NCBI GenBank assembly: GCA_963575745.1
Contig: CAUYUJ010016702.1
Coordinates: forward strand, 147,501-197,500
Direction: 5' to 3'
Length of the DNA: 50,000 nucleotides
Source of the DNA: Prorocentrum cordatum
Lineage: Eukaryota > Sar > Dinophyceae > Prorocentrales > Prorocentraceae
Shown: positions 1 through 12,113 of the stretch, piece by piece
Position numbering within the stretch: the stretch's first letter is position 1
How the letters are laid out: every line of letters starts with the position of its first letter
The notes under the pieces: generated by a model
Told to the model about the DNA's origin: nothing
Database searches by the model: none
What the model saw: the letters and a program-made list of their open reading frames with translations, nothing else
Made by a program: the position numbers and the translations under genes

Positions 1-75
1 GAAGAACTCGGTCTGGTGGAGGCCTGGGTCCAAATCCGAGCATTGCAAGCGCCGCTCGCGCTTCTGCCTCCCCAG

Positions 76-261
76 GCGACAAGTACCCGGAGCATCGCCC
101 GCTATCCTTCGCCCTTCGGGAACTCCCCCGCGCTCGCCACGGAGCTGGCGGCGATGCTGAGGGGCTACGCCAGCACCCTCTATCTGATCGGCTGCAAGAT
201 GCCGAAGAACAGGGGCCTCGGGCTGCATCAGTGCAACGTCGTCTCGTTCAACGAGGGGAAG
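76..261 (+). CDS. PI-PLC exon 1 of window: start of catalytic Y domain
   Basis: This exon encodes the first part of the Y half of the TIM-barrel catalytic domain of a phosphoinositide-specific phospholipase C, the enzyme that cleaves PIP2 to IP3 and diacylglycerol at the membrane. Read in phase 0, it contains TELAAMLRGYASTLYLIGCK and ends in VVSFNEGK, matching the family pattern of a short helix followed by a SFSENKA-type box. The serine of VSFNE corresponds to Ser522 of rat PLC-delta1, which contacts substrate phosphate (family knowledge). The start is chosen at a CAG acceptor (73-75) after a pyrimidine-rich run. The end at 261 uses a GC donor, because GAAGGCCT there is repeated exactly at the next exon and the join restores family spacing. 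The exon could extend further left, since the frame is open to position 1. The X domain must lie upstream of the window. Confidence 0.75.
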
Positions 262-1665
262 GCCTTGGGCCCGACGCAGTGTTCTCTGTGTTCTTGTGTG
301 TAGAGCTGATCATATATACATAGAACATGTACATGTTTACGTATGTGGGTTTGCTATGTTGTACGCTTATGTCTAAGTATATGATAGTCATGTACATGGA
401 TGGCTTCTCATCTTTATAATCGTACACACATACATGCACACACACACGGCATACCTACATGCATGTGTCCATACAAACAAACATGCATACATGCATGCAC
501 GTTTACTGAGATGCGTGCATGTATTCTTGTTTGTATTAATACATTCATACACACGCATGCATGCATGCACGCATACATGCAATATGCACAAACATGCGTA
601 CACACTATTCCATACACACATGCATACACCCATACATGCATCCATATTTACACACGTACATACATACTACATACTGGCATGTATGTAAACACTCATGCAT
701 GCATCCATACATACGGACATACATGCATGCATGCATGCATGCATGCATGCATGCATGCATGCATGCATACACGTACACACATACACGCATACACACATAC
801 ACACATACACATGCACACAAACACATACATACATACATACATACATACATACATTCATACATCCATACAGGCATAACAACGTACATACAGTCATCATACG
901 TCGATGCGTACATACATACCCACAAACATACACCCACCCATCCGTACATACATCCCAACACACACGCATACACACGGACGTACATGCATACATGCATGCA
1001 TACATACATACAGGCTCATACATACATGCACACATAGTTCCATACCTAAGCACATACACACACGCATGACTTCATACATATACATACACATACACATACA
1101 CGTACACATGCATACATACATACACGCATACCCATATACATACAAACACCCATACATGTACAGATATATGTATACATACATGCATACATACGTACGTACG
1201 TTCACGCACACATGCACACACATACATACATGCATGCATACATACATACATACAGACGTACACGCATACACACATATATACATTCATCACCGCATGCCTA
1301 CATGTATGCATGCATACATGCATTCATACATGCATACACACATTTATACACATACATACATACATACATACATACATACAGTCATGGTTATATTTATAAA
1401 GGTTTGTATATATATGCATACATGTAAAATCTAGTCGTATGTACATCTCTGTTAGTCGAAGGCGGAAGACGCAAGCCACTGCCGCCCCCTGCCTCTGCGG
1501 GGGCGCTTCCATGGCCAAACGGTGGGCCTGAGTTCGGCAAAACTATTGGGCTATGTGCTCCCCCAGCCGTGGTGGTGGAAACTCTTGGGAGAGCACCTGG
1601 GGCCGCAGGAGGGAGCACCCCGTCCTGTTGCCGTCCCTGCCTTTCGCCCGCGCCGCCCCGAGAAG
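262..1665 (+). other. PLC intron 1 (GC-AG)
   Basis: This 1,404-bp intron runs from GCCTTG to CGAGAAG. The 8-bp word GAAGGCCT occurs at both borders (258-265 and 1662-1669), so only the GC-AG placement gives recognisable splice signals. Most of the intron is the CATA/TGCA repeat tract at 310-1400. Positions 1400-1620 are unique sequence with nothing recognisable, followed by a pyrimidine-rich run before the acceptor. Confidence 0.7.
310..1400. repeat. CATA / TGCA tetranucleotide microsatellite
   Basis: A degenerate array of CATA, CACA and TGCA tetranucleotides. It contains a pure run of ATGC repeats near 720-770 (self-complementary, able to form cruciforms) and CATA runs near 825-855 and 1345-1380. 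Open frames on both strands here encode only His/Thr/Tyr or Met/Cys/Val repeats and are not genes. Confidence 0.95.
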
Positions 1666-1766
1666 GCCTCCAAGTTCCTGGAGGAGCTCGGCCCCGAGCT
1701 TGCGCGGAAGCACCACGCGAGCCGTCTCTCCCGGGTCTACCCCGCCGCGCGGCGATTCGATAGCAG
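1666..1766 (+). CDS. PI-PLC exon 2: Y domain substrate-binding strand
   Basis: The exon encodes ASKFLEELGPELARKHHASR followed by LSRVYPAARRFDS. This is the hallmark Y-box stretch of PI-PLCs (family pattern LSR-I/V-YP-G-R-DSSNY). The Arg and Tyr of LSRVY correspond to Arg549 and Tyr551 of rat PLC-delta1, both substrate contacts. After joining to exon 1, the distance from the exon 1 serine to this arginine is 28 residues against 27 in PLC-delta1, which supports the junction. The exon ends two bases into a codon at AGCAG, with a GA donor (GACGCC). GCAGGA is repeated at this donor and at the next acceptor. There is no stop and the frame carries through to exon 3. Confidence 0.88.
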
Positions 1767-4735
1767 GACGCCGTTGCGGCGGGGGGGCCGAAGAGATGGT
1801 CCCGCCGGGCGCGCGGGGCGCGATCCCAGGCTTCGCGCGGACTGTTCCTGTTCTCGGGTTTTCGAGGCGCCAGGCTGTCGGGTGCGTCTGTCGATTCTCG
1901 GCGGGTCTCCTGCCTCGGGGTGCTATCCAGCAGCCGCGCCTCGCCGACTCCGTTCCAGGGCTGCATAATCAGCCCGAACGGCTGACGCAGGTCCGAGTTA
2001 TGGCCCGAAAAATAGGCCACAGTCCTGGCCTTCAACGCAGGTGTTTGAAGCGAGCGAACCTATTATATTTAGCCAGCTTTTCTGATTGAACATATCGAAA
2101 GCCTTCAGCCCATCCAGAAACGATGCCCAGGCGAGTTGCCCTGATCAGGGACGTGGAGGAGCATGCAGTGGAGTTCAAGGCTGGGGAAGCCGTCAAACCC
2201 AAGGAGGGCAGGATGGAGGAGGAATCGCAGGAGGAGGAGGGTGAGGGTGAGGGGGAGGGATTTTTTGTTTGATTGCGCATCTGATTCAACCACTGGCGGG
2301 TAAGGTTACAGGTCGGCACTGAAACACCAAATAAAGCAGGGGCTGATGCCTTGACGTTGCATCGGCTCGGACACCAAGGTTGCGGGCAAACTTTCCTGTC
2401 TATCGCAGTTAAAGGGCAGAAAGTGCAGCACAGTACGAGAAGAGTACAGCCACTGTAAAATAAGGAAAGGCGGTCCTCGGCAGTTTCTCTGTAGTGGTCC
2501 TTGACATGCAAGGAAGGGCGCCAATCCACAGCCACTCATCGCATGCCTGAGGCGGGGAGAACTCTTCCCATACGGCACGAGAATGAGACGGCGGCGGGAC
2601 AAACACCGATCTGCGCACTGAGACTCAAGAGAGGAAGTACTGCAGCACAGTCTACCCTGCTAGCCAAAGTGGCTTGCCTTAACCTTTGTGGTACCAGCCG
2701 ATCTCGAGCATGCGTACTGCCGTCTTTAGCCTGGCTGGGGCGAGTTATCTTGTCCCTTTCCACGGCACGGGGTATTTGAATTAGCTCTGAGGTGTAGCGC
2801 ATGCTTCGCTGAGCTGTTCGTGTGGAGGTGTCCACTTTCCCTTTCCACGGCGCGATCCACAGACGGCGGAGGAAAACACCATCGATTATCAGCACGCCGA
2901 GCGGACCCCAGCATCAGATGCAGCGCTGGGGGCGGAGGCACGCCGGCGGACGGACGAGGGAACCTGCGGGTGCGGCATCGCAGGTCGTTCGGAAAAGGGG
3001 GCCTCGCACGTGTGATGCGCTATCGGGTGCACCATTGCCCCCGGTGGTGGTCACGTGGCCCCCTGGCAGGAGAGCATTCGAGAGGCGTGCGGCAGGCTGG
3101 CAGTTGCGGGAGAGCTGCTAAGTCTGGTGGCGGGGGGTGGCGCGGTACAGCTCAAGGGGGACCTCGCACGCGTGGTGCGTTCTTGGATGCACCATGAGCC
3201 CCGGCTGGGCTTGCGTGGGCCTTTGGCAAGAAAGCAGTAGAGAGGCATGCGTCTGACTGGGCGGGGTGCTGGCGGGTCCTAAGAACCTGTACACGTCGAT
3301 CCGTCAGCAAAGGCGCAGCCGCAAGAGAGAGGGGGGTGAAGCGATGGCCTCAAAGCAGAAACTGGGAAACGCGAACCTTCCACAGCAGTTGACTGCCGAG
3401 TTGCTAGCTTGCCCTGTCGAGCAGACCCTGCCCGAACGATGCATCTGCAGCCCACGGCGGCGCGACGGCGAGGTGTACTCTAGCTGCCTTGACAGCTCTA
3501 CGCGCGCGTGCCTGCTCACGTTTCTGGGCGAATCGAACCTTACTATCGTCTGACTGCTGCGCAGACTGTGGAGGAGGGGGGGGTGGCGTGGGTGTCGAGC
3601 CTGGGACCCCCGGCAGTGGCTCGCCCAGAAAAGGTAGGGCCTCAAAAAGTATTCCTGCTCCTCGTCAGCCTCAGGTGTTCCTGGCAGCCTAGGCGTGGCA
3701 GTGGGGTCTACGGCGTCACCGCTCCGCTACTGCTCTGTTTCGGCAGCTCGTGCGGGTAAATATTTCTTATTTCGGGATCGGTCCGCCGAGCCCGAGACCT
3801 GCGCGACGCCAAATCTGGGACCCATTCCTCGCCCTCCCCGTGATACGGATCCCAGGAGGCATGGGAGTTGTAAAACGCGTCACGGATCCTTTGGTTCTCC
3901 CCACATCCTTAGGCACCGTTTCACCGCAACCTCCTTCCTTCATCGTCTGCACAATCGACCATGGCATAGCCTAGTCGCTTACACAGTCGGTCGGGGTATG
4001 TATTGATCTTTGTGGTCCTCTATTTTCTGCGAGTTCCGCCGTAGCCAAGCACTATCCCACGACCTCTCATTAACGTGAACACCTGCGTCTCCCCTCCGTA
4101 TCCAGCAGACGATTGTATAAGCCCGAGACACGCCACGCCACGAACTGAATCGGTGCCTTCGACGACTGACCGTGCTAAGGGGGGCATCTGAAGGATGTCT
4201 CGGTCTGGATACGCCAATCACATGGCTGCGGGTGTTCTATTCAACAGCGTCTGCCTACTGTGAGGTGCGCAGCGGGTAGTGTGACCATCACGCCTAGCAG
4301 CGCGTTTCCAAGTCACGCCTGTTCCATTTGTCGTGTTGTGCGTGCAACTTTCCGCCAATGCTCGTACTACGTCCGTAGCGGGTGCAGGCCGCAACTCCCA
4401 GCCCACCTAGTGGCAGACCGTGTCTCACACCGTGGACCCCCTCCTGACAAAACGACCCGCTTCCCAAACACGTGTTCCTTCCATATGGCGAGTGCATCAG
4501 CATTCATCAGATCACCGAACGTCGCATGAATAATTATGGCGACGGAGTGTACAATGATAGCATCATCGGTAAAGGTAGTGAGCCCAATCCACCTGTGGCT
4601 GAGTGTCCCCCTCGCCGCCGTCGACCACAGTACATGTTGTTCAGCACATCGTCCTCTACTTGGCGCAGTTCGCGAGGGACGGGGTCGGCCGCACCACTTG
4701 CATGCCGTTCTGGACGGAACAGACGTGCTGGATGA
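1767..4735. other. Unique intronic sequence, no gene recognised
   Basis: This is about 3 kb of mixed-composition sequence inside intron 2. Open frames on both strands are under 170 codons, overlap each other and show no family motif I recognise. The only structure seen is a divergent tandem duplication near 3002-3250 and two copies of CCCTTTCCACGGC near 2754 and 2839. Confidence 0.6.
3002..3250. repeat. Divergent tandem duplication, period about 160 bp
   Basis: CCTCGCACG with a following TGCACCAT and GGCA-GA-AGCA block occurs at 3002 and again at 3162. The two copies have diverged by many substitutions. Confidence 0.55.
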
Positions 4736-6560
4736 TGAGGAGGAGAAGGAGGGGGAAGAGGAGGAGGAGGAGGAGGAGGAGGAGGAGGAGGAGGAGGAGG
4801 AAGGAGGAGGAGGAGGAGGAGGAGGAGGAGGGAAGGAGGAGGCGGAGGAGGAGGATGCAAGAAGGAGAGCAGGAGGAGGAGGAGAGGAGAGGAAGGGAGG
4901 AGAGGGGGATAGGAGGAGGAGGAAGCGGAGGAGGAGGAGGAGGAGGAGGAGGAGGAGGAGGAGGAGGAGGAAGAGGAGGAGGAGGAGGAGGAGGAGACGG
5001 AAGAGGAGGAGGGGGAGCAGGATGAGAGGAGGAGGAGCAGCAGGAGGAGGAGGAGGAGGAGGAAGAGGAGGAGGAGGAGGAGGAGGATACGTAAGTAGAG
5101 TTTCCCTCCTCAATGTTTGACGAGATCGTCCAGCCGCGACATCGAGAGGCGTTCCCGACGACGAGGAGGAGTAGAGTAGGAGGATGCGGATCAGGAGGAG
5201 GAGGAGGAGGAGGAGGAGGAAGGGGAGGGGAGGAGAGGAGGAGTTGGAGGAGGAGGAGGAGGAGGAGGAGTAGGGGAGGAGGAGGAGGAGGAGGAGGAGG
5301 AGGAGGAGGAGGAGGAGGAAGAGGGGGAGGAGGAGGCGGAGGAGGATGCGGGAGAGGAGGGGGGGGCATGAGGAGGAGGAGGAGGAGGAGGAGGAGGAGG
5401 AGGAGTCGGAGGAGCAGAGGATGAGGACGAGGAGGAGGAGAAGGAGAAGGAGGAGAAGGAGGAGTGTGGAGGAGCAGGAGGAGGAGGAGCAGGATAAGGA
5501 GGCGGAGGAAAAGAAGCGGCGGAGAGGGAAGTGAGGAGGGTAGGATGAGGCGGAGGAGGAGGGAGGGGAAGCGGGATGCGGAGAGGAGGGTGGTGGAGGA
5601 GAAGGAGGAGGAGGAGAAGGAGGAAGAGGCGGAGGAGCGAGGAGGAGGAGGAGGAGGAGGAGGAGGAGGAGGAGGAGGGAGGAGGAGGAGGAGAGTAGAG
5701 GAGGCGGAGGAGGAGAGGGGACCAGGAGGAGGAGGAGGAGCAGGATGAGGAGGAGGAGGAGGAGGAGGAGGAGGAGGAGGAGGAGGAGGAGGAGGAGAGG
5801 AGGAGGAAAGATGATGAGGAGGCAGCAGAGTTGGAGGACGATGATGAGGAGGAAGAAGTGGATGGTGATGATAATGATGATGATGATTAGGAGGAGGAGG
5901 AGGAGGAGGAGGAGGAGGAGGAGAAGGCAGCATAGCATGCGGATCAGGAGGAGGAGGAGGAGGAGGATAATGACGAGGAGAAGGAGGAGGAAGAGGTGGA
6001 GGAGGAGGCGGAGGAGGATGAGGAGGAGGCGGAGTAGGAGAAACAGTCGGAGAAGCATGGGCAGGATGAGGAGGATGAGGAGGATGAGGAGGAGGAGGAG
6101 GAGGAGGAGGAGGATGAGGGAAGAGGGGGAAGAGGAGGAGGAAGAGAAGGAGCAGGAGGAGGCCGCGGAGGAGGGTACGGAGGAGGATGATGAGGAACCG
6201 GAGGAGAAGGACAAGGAGGAGGAGGGAGGATGATGAGGAGGAGGATGATGAGGAAGAGGGGGAGGAAGAAGATGAGGAGGAGGTGGAGGGGGGGACGGGA
6301 AGAGGAGGATGACGAGGAGGAGGATGATGATGAGGATGAGGATGAGGATGAGGTGGAGGAGGATAAGGAGGAGGAGGAGGAGGAGGAGGAGGAGGAGGAG
6401 GAGGGGAAGCAGGATGAGGATGAGGAGGAGGAGGAGGCGGAGGAGGAGGAGTAGTCGCAGATGGCTGAGGAGGCGGAGGAGGCGGAGCTGAGGCGGACGT
6501 GGAGGGGCGGAGGAGGAGGAGGAGGCTGAGGAGGAGGAGGAGGAGGAGGAGGAGAGGAGG
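4736..6560. repeat. GGA/GAG polypurine triplet array
   Basis: About 1.8 kb of almost pure GGA/GAG triplets on the + strand with scattered GAT, GCG and GCA variants. A short non-repeat island lies at about 5090-5165. The near-total purine strand is a potential triplex (H-DNA) former. Long frames of Arg/Glu/Gly (+) or Pro/Ser/Leu (-) are repeat translations. Confidence 0.97.
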
Positions 6561-6567
6561 AAGATGG

Positions 6568-6605
<38 letters not shown>

Positions 6606-6606
6606 C

Positions 6607-6659
<53 letters not shown>

Positions 6660-6895
6660 TTGATGCTGATGCTGATGATGATGCTGATGATGATGATGAG
6701 GAGGCGGGGGATGAGGTGGAGGAGGCGGCGTAGGCGGAGGAGGAGGAGGAGGAGGAGGAGGAAGGAGGATGGGAGGAAGGGAGGACGGGAGGAAGGGAGG
6801 ACGGGTGGGAGGGAGGGATGGAGGGGGTGAGGAGGAGGAGGAGGCGGCGGATGACGATGAGGATGAGGATGAGGATGAGGATGAGGATGAGGATG

Positions 6896-6938
<43 letters not shown>

Positions 6939-6981
6939 GGATGAGGATGAGGATGAGGATGAGGATGAGGATGAGGATGCT

Positions 6982-7012
<31 letters not shown>

Positions 7013-7242
7013 TTGATAATGATGATGCTGATGATGATGACGATGATGCCGATGCTGATGCTGCTGTTGATGATGATGCTTATGCTGATGCTGATGCTGA
7101 CGATGGTGATGCTGATGATGATGCTGATGATGTAGATGATGCTGTTGATGCTGATGATGATGATGATGACGACGATGCTGAAGATGCTGATGATGATGCT
7201 GATGACGATGATGATGACGATGATGATGCTGATGCTGATGAT

Positions 7243-7295
<53 letters not shown>

Positions 7296-7296
7296 C

Positions 7297-7360
<64 letters not shown>
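6561..7360. repeat. GAT / GAG / GCT triplet array
   Basis: GATGAT runs alternate with GATGAG and GATGCT blocks and hold triplet phase for hundreds of bases. The poly-Asp frame over the region is a microsatellite translation in an intron. Confidence 0.97.
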
Positions 7361-7361
<1 letters not shown>

Positions 7362-7860
7362 GGATGAGGGTGAGGATGAGGATGAGGAGGCGGAGGAGGA
7401 GGAGGCGAAGGAGGAGGATGAGGAGGAGGCGGAGGAGGAGGAGCGGAGGCGGAGGGAGAGGATGGGGGAGGGGGAGGGGGCGGAAGAGGAGGAAGGAGGA
7501 GGCAGAGGAGGAGGAGAAGAAGGAGGAGGAGAGGAGAAAGGAGGAGGAGGATGAGGAGGAGGGGGAGGGGGATGAGGAGGAGGAGAAGGCGGAGGAGGAG
7601 GAGGCGGACGAGGGGGAGGATACGGAGGAGGAGGAGGAGGAGGAGGAGGAGGAGGAGGAGGAGGAGGAGGCGGAGGAGGAGGAGGAGGAGGAGGAGGAGG
7701 AGGAGGGGGCTTATGAGGATGATGAGGAGGAGGCGGCCGAGGAGGATGATGATGAGGAAACGGAGGATGGGGAGGAGGCGGAGGAGGGGGGAGGAGGAGT
7801 TGGAGGAGGAGGAGGAGGAGGAGGGGGAGGAGGAGGAGGAGGGGGTGGGGGCAGGAGGAT
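7361..7860. repeat. GGA triplet array
   Basis: GGA/GAG triplets interrupted by GCG and GAT, continuous with the GAT arrays on both sides. Confidence 0.95.
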
Positions 7861-7948
7861 GGTGATGACGATGATGATGGTGCTGATGCTGACGCTGCGG
7901 ATTATCATGCTGATGCTGAGCTGGTGCCGCGGATGATCATGCTGATGC

Positions 7949-7992
<44 letters not shown>

Positions 7993-7993
7993 C

Positions 7994-8034
<41 letters not shown>

Positions 8035-9414
8035 CTCATGTTGATGATGATGCTGCAGTTGCTGATGATCATGATGATGACGACGATGATGATGCTGATG
8101 AGGAGGTGGAGGATACGGAGGATGAGGAGGAGGAGGCGAAGGAGGAGGAGGAGGAGGGTGAGACGGGCACGGAAGAGGACACGGATCGTGACCATGAACA
8201 GGGCATGAGAGGAATTGCCATGCGAGGAGAGGAGGAGGAGGGGAGGAGATGGGAAGAGGAGAGGGGATGGGAGGAGAGAGGAGAGGAGAGGCGATGAGAG
8301 GAAGAGAGAGGAGGAAGAGGAGGATGAGGAGGAGGACGAGGATGACTAGACGGGTGATGATGATGATGAAGATGATGCTGATGATGTTGATGATGATGAT
8401 GCTGCTGACGCTGACGATGATGATGATGCTGTTGACGCTGATGATGGTGATGCTGATGATGGTGATCATGATGCTGATGCTGATGAGGATGAGGATGACG
8501 ACGCTGATGGGGCTGATGATACTGATTATTCTGAGTATGATGATGATGCTGTTGCTGATGGCGATGATGCTGGTGCGGCTGCTGATGATGATGACGATGT
8601 TACGGCTTATGATGATTGTGACGATGGTGATGCTGATGACGATGATGATGCTGATGATGATGATGCTGCTGATGGCGAGGCTGACGATGATGGTGCTGAT
8701 GACGATGCTGATTTTGATGCTGATGCTGATGCTGCCGATTCAGATGATGCTGATGATGCTGATTATGATGCTGATGATGATGATGCTTATGATGATGAGG
8801 ATGATGATGATGATGATGATCATGTTGATGATGATGCTGATGATGATGATGATGTTGATGATGAGCATGATGATGACTATGCTGCTGATGATGGTGATGC
8901 TGATGATGCGGATGTTGATGATGATGCTGCTGATGATGATGATGATGAGGACGATGATTATGGTGATGCTGATGATGACGATGATGATGATGCTGCTGAT
9001 GATGATGATGGTGATGATGATGATGATGGTAGAGCTGATGATGATGACGACGATAAAGATGAGGAGGAGGAGGAGGAGGGTGATGATGAGGAGGAGGCGG
9101 AGGAGGAGGAGGAGTATACGGAGGATGAGGAGGAGGAGGAGGAGGGTGAGACGGACACGGAAGGGGACACGGATCATGATCATGAGCAGGACAGGAGAGG
9201 AATTGCCATGCCAGGAGAGGAGGAGGCGGGGAGGAGATGAGAAGAGGAGAGGGGAGGGGATGAGAAAGGAGAGGAGAGGCGATGAGAGGAAGAGAGAGGA
9301 GGAAGAGGATGATGATGAGGAGGACGAGGAGGACTAGACGGTTGATGATGATGATGATGATGATGTTGCTGATGATGATGATGATGATGATGATGTTGAA
9401 ACTGATGATGATGC

Positions 9415-9448
<34 letters not shown>

Positions 9449-9913
9449 ATGCTGTTGACGCTGATGATCATGATGATGATGATGTTGATGATGCTGATGA
9501 CGATGATGGTGATCATGATGATGATGCTGATGATGACGAGGATGACGACGCTGCTGATGCTGATGGTAATGATGGTTCTGGGTATGATCATGATGCTGCT
9601 GCTGATGGCGATGATGCTGATGCTGCTGCTGATGATGATGACGATGCTTCCGCTGATGATGATGGTGACGATGCTGATGCTGATGACGATGATGATGCTG
9701 ATGATGAGGATGCTGATGGTGATGATGCTGATGATGGCGCTGTTAACGACGATGATGATTTTGATGCTGATGCTGATGCTGCTGATTCAGATGATGCTGA
9801 TGCTGCTGATTATGATGATGATGCTGAAGATGTTCATGATGATGCTGATGATGATGATGGTGGCGATGATGCTGATGCTGCTGATGATGATGATGCTGAT
9901 GAGGCTCGTGAGC

Positions 9914-9949
<36 letters not shown>

Positions 9950-10143
9950 CTGATGATGATGATGATGATGATGACTATGCTGCTGCTGCTGATGATGATG
10001 AATTTGATGATGCTGATGATTATGGTGATGATGATGACGATGATGATGATGCTGATGATGATGATGGTGGTGATGATGATGATGATGATGGTGAAGCTGA
10101 TGATGCTGATGATGATGACGATGACGATGACGATGATGATGAC

Positions 10144-10198
<55 letters not shown>

Positions 10199-10228
10199 CT
10201 GATGGTGATGGTGATGGTGATGGTGATG
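7861..10228. repeat. GAT/GCT array with about 1-kb higher-order duplication
   Basis: Blocks of GATGCTGATGAT with GAC, GGT and GTT variants alternate with GGA islands at about 8100-8345 and 9060-9340. The two islands share long identical words (for example GAGAGGAATTGCCATG near 8209 and 9196, and GAAGAGAGAGGAGGAAGAGG). The following GAT blocks also match (TTTTGATGCTGATGCTGATG near 8711 and 9758). This indicates duplication of a unit of roughly 990-1050 bp. Confidence 0.9.
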
Positions 10229-10855
10229 AGGAGGAGGAGGAGGAGGAAGGAGGAGGAGGAGGTGGATGTGAGGAGGAGGAGGAAGGAGGAAGAGGAGGAG
10301 GAGGAGGAGGAGGACGATGAGGTGGGTGGAGGAGGAGGATGAAGAGGAGGAGAAGGAGAGGAAGAGTGAGGAGGAGGAGGAGGAGGAGGAGGGAGGTGGA
10401 GTGGGCGGATAGTAGGGATAGGAGTAGGAGTTGGAGTAGGGGTAGGAGGATGATGAGGATGATGTGGAGGAGGAGTCGGAGGTGGTGGAGGGGGGGGGCA
10501 GGTGGAGGAGGAGGAAGGGGAGGAGGAGGAGGAGGAAGGAAGAGGAGGAGGAGGAGGAGGAGGAGGAGGAGGAGAGAGAGGAGGATGGAGGAGGAGGAGG
10601 CGAAGGAGAGGAAAGGAGGTTGAGGGAGAGGAGAGAGAGGAGAGGAGAGGAGAGGAGAGGAGGAGGAGAGGAGAGGGTAGGATAGGAGAGGAGGAGGTGG
10701 GAGAGTGAGGAGGAGGAGGAGGAGGAGGAGGCAGAGGAAGGAGGAGGAGGAGGAGGAGGAGGAGGCGGAGCAGGAGGAGGGAGGAGGAGGGAGGGGGAGG
10801 GGGAGGAGGAGGAGGAGGAGGAGGAGGAGGAGGAGGAGGAGGAGGAGGAGGACAA
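10229..10855. repeat. GGA polypurine array
   Basis: A GGA/GAG array with a GAGGAGAG hexamer-like section near 10630-10680. It ends abruptly at the CAAGCTAGG junction, where unique sequence resumes. Confidence 0.95.
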
Positions 10856-11082
10856 GCTAGGTGCGCTCGCGTCATATCTGACATCCTACCCCTCCCTCCC
10901 ATCCCTTACCATGGCGCAGATCCCCTCTCTACTCGCACAGTCGGATGTCGAGCAGGACAATGATCCCGAAAGGGTACGCGATGCATTGTAGAGCACGGCA
11001 TGGCATGGCGTAGAAGAGCACCGCAAAGCGTAGTATCAACCGAGCATTGCGTTGCATGCCGTGGCATGGCCGGGAAATGACG

Positions 11083-11245
11083 CCAGCGCTGCAGCGGGAG
11101 CACGAGTCGAAGCGAGCGGAAGCGCGGAAATGAGGCCAGCGCTGCAGCGGGAGCACGATTCGGAACGAGCGGAAGCACGGACATGAGGCCAGCGCTGCAG
11201 CGGGAGCACGATTCGGAACGAGCGGGGCCCGAAAATAAGGCCGGG
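11083..11245. repeat. 53-bp minisatellite, three copies
   Basis: CCAGCGCTGCAGCGGGAGCA occurs at 11083, 11136 and 11189, giving an exact 53-bp period. Unit ends degrade after 11215. The flanks 10856-11082 and 11246-11400 carry no recognisable gene; a short GGCATGGC-type repeat lies near 11000-11070. Confidence 0.9.
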
Positions 11246-11400
11246 GCCTCAGCGAGAGCAGCATTTTGAACAAACATGCAGGCGACAATCCAACTCTGGG
11301 GACACCTGTGCGTAAAAACCAGTACGCGGGGGGGGGGGGTCGGACACTCCCAGGCCGCCATCAGGGGAAGAGGGAGAGTAGTATTCATATTGAGTAATTG

Positions 11401-11682
11401 TGGAGGAGGAGGAGGAGAAGGAGGAGGAGGAGGAGGAGCAGGAGGGGGAGGAGGAGAAGGAGGAGGAGGAGGAGGAGGAGGAGGAAGGGAGGAGGAGCAG
11501 GAGCAGGAGCAGAGGAGGAGGAGTAGGAGGAGGAACAGGAGGAGGAGGAGGCGGAGGAGGAGGAGGAGGAGGAGGAGGAGGAGGAGGATGGGGATGAGGA
11601 AAAAGGAGGAGGAGCAGGAGAAGGAGGAGGAGAAGGAGGAGGAGGAGGAGGCGAGAGGAGAACCTGGACGAGAAGGAGGATA
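11401..11682. repeat. GGA/GAG array before exon 3
   Basis: A polypurine triplet array ending about 130 bases upstream of the exon 3 acceptor. Between them lies a GACGAC run near 11730-11775. Confidence 0.95.
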
Positions 11683-11811
11683 ATGAAGATCTCCGAGCCC
11701 CACGTCGGCATCGGTGACGACGGCAGCAAAGGCGGCGACGGTGACGACGACGACGACGACGATGGCGACGACCAGCGCTGCGATGCGCCGCGCGGGCTCT
11801 GGCCGCCGCAG

Positions 11812-11893
11812 GAACTACGACCCGACGCCCCTGTGGCTCGCAGGCTTCCAGATGGTGGCCTTGAACTACCAGAGCTCCGACCTGCCCATGGTG
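11812..11893 (+). CDS. PI-PLC exon 3: Y domain NYDP...QMVALN box
   Basis: The exon encodes NYDPTPLWLAGFQMVALNYQ followed by SSDLPMV. This is one of the most conserved PI-PLC signatures (family: NY-P---W--GCQ-VALN-QT-D--M). The residue usually found as Cys before QMVALN is Phe here. The start is one base before the NYDP codons, after CCGCAG, matching the two-base phase left by exon 2. The end is placed at GTG|GTCCAC, a GT donor, which joins to GTCAACGAG of exon 4 in phase 0 and gives the expected length. Confidence 0.92.
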
Positions 11894-11922
11894 GTCCACG
11901 AGAGGGGGGGGCACACGAGCGG

Positions 11923-12113
11923 CGAACATATTTGTATCCACGCCCCCGCGCCCTCGCGGTCTGGAATTCTTGGGCGCGGTCCAGCGGATACGCGGTCACA
12001 CGGGTACGTTCCGCGCGGGGCATGCGCGAAAAAACGTTCCGTATCCGCGGGGTCGCGGCCCAGGGGCCCGGCCCGCCATTCCATTGTGCGGATACACAGA
12101 TATATTGTTCGTG
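11923..12113. mobile_element. MITE-like element, family M1 copy 1
   Basis: The block begins CGAACATATTTGTATCCACG and ends GCGGATACACAGATATATTG, so its ends are imperfect inverted repeats. The whole block resembles the reverse complement of 46252-46432, including CTCGCGGTCTGG and GGTCGC-GCCCA-GG-CC. A small non-autonomous DNA element is the simplest reading. No transposase is encoded. Confidence 0.6.

Larger units (their letters stand above)
1767..11811 (+). other. PLC intron 2 (about 10 kb, GA-AG)
   Basis: The intron is 10,045 bp, bounded by GA at the 5' end and CAG at the 3' end, with the 6-bp direct repeat GCAGGA (1763-1768 and 11808-11813) across both borders. Joining here regenerates the family sequence RFDS-R-NYDP. 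The contents are described separately: unique sequence to 4.7 kb, then triplet arrays to 10.85 kb, a 53-bp minisatellite and a last GGA array. Confidence 0.7.

Noticed and set aside
310-1400. His/Thr/Tyr-rich proteins on either strand
   Set aside because: CATA/TGCA tetranucleotide repeat translations.
4367-6214. A 615-codon minus-strand frame rich in Ser, Pro and Leu
   Set aside because: It is the complement of the GGA triplet array and lies inside PLC intron 2.
6769-7554. A poly-Asp/Glu acidic protein
   Set aside because: GAT/GAG microsatellite; all three phases are open, giving poly-Met or poly-Arg in the others.
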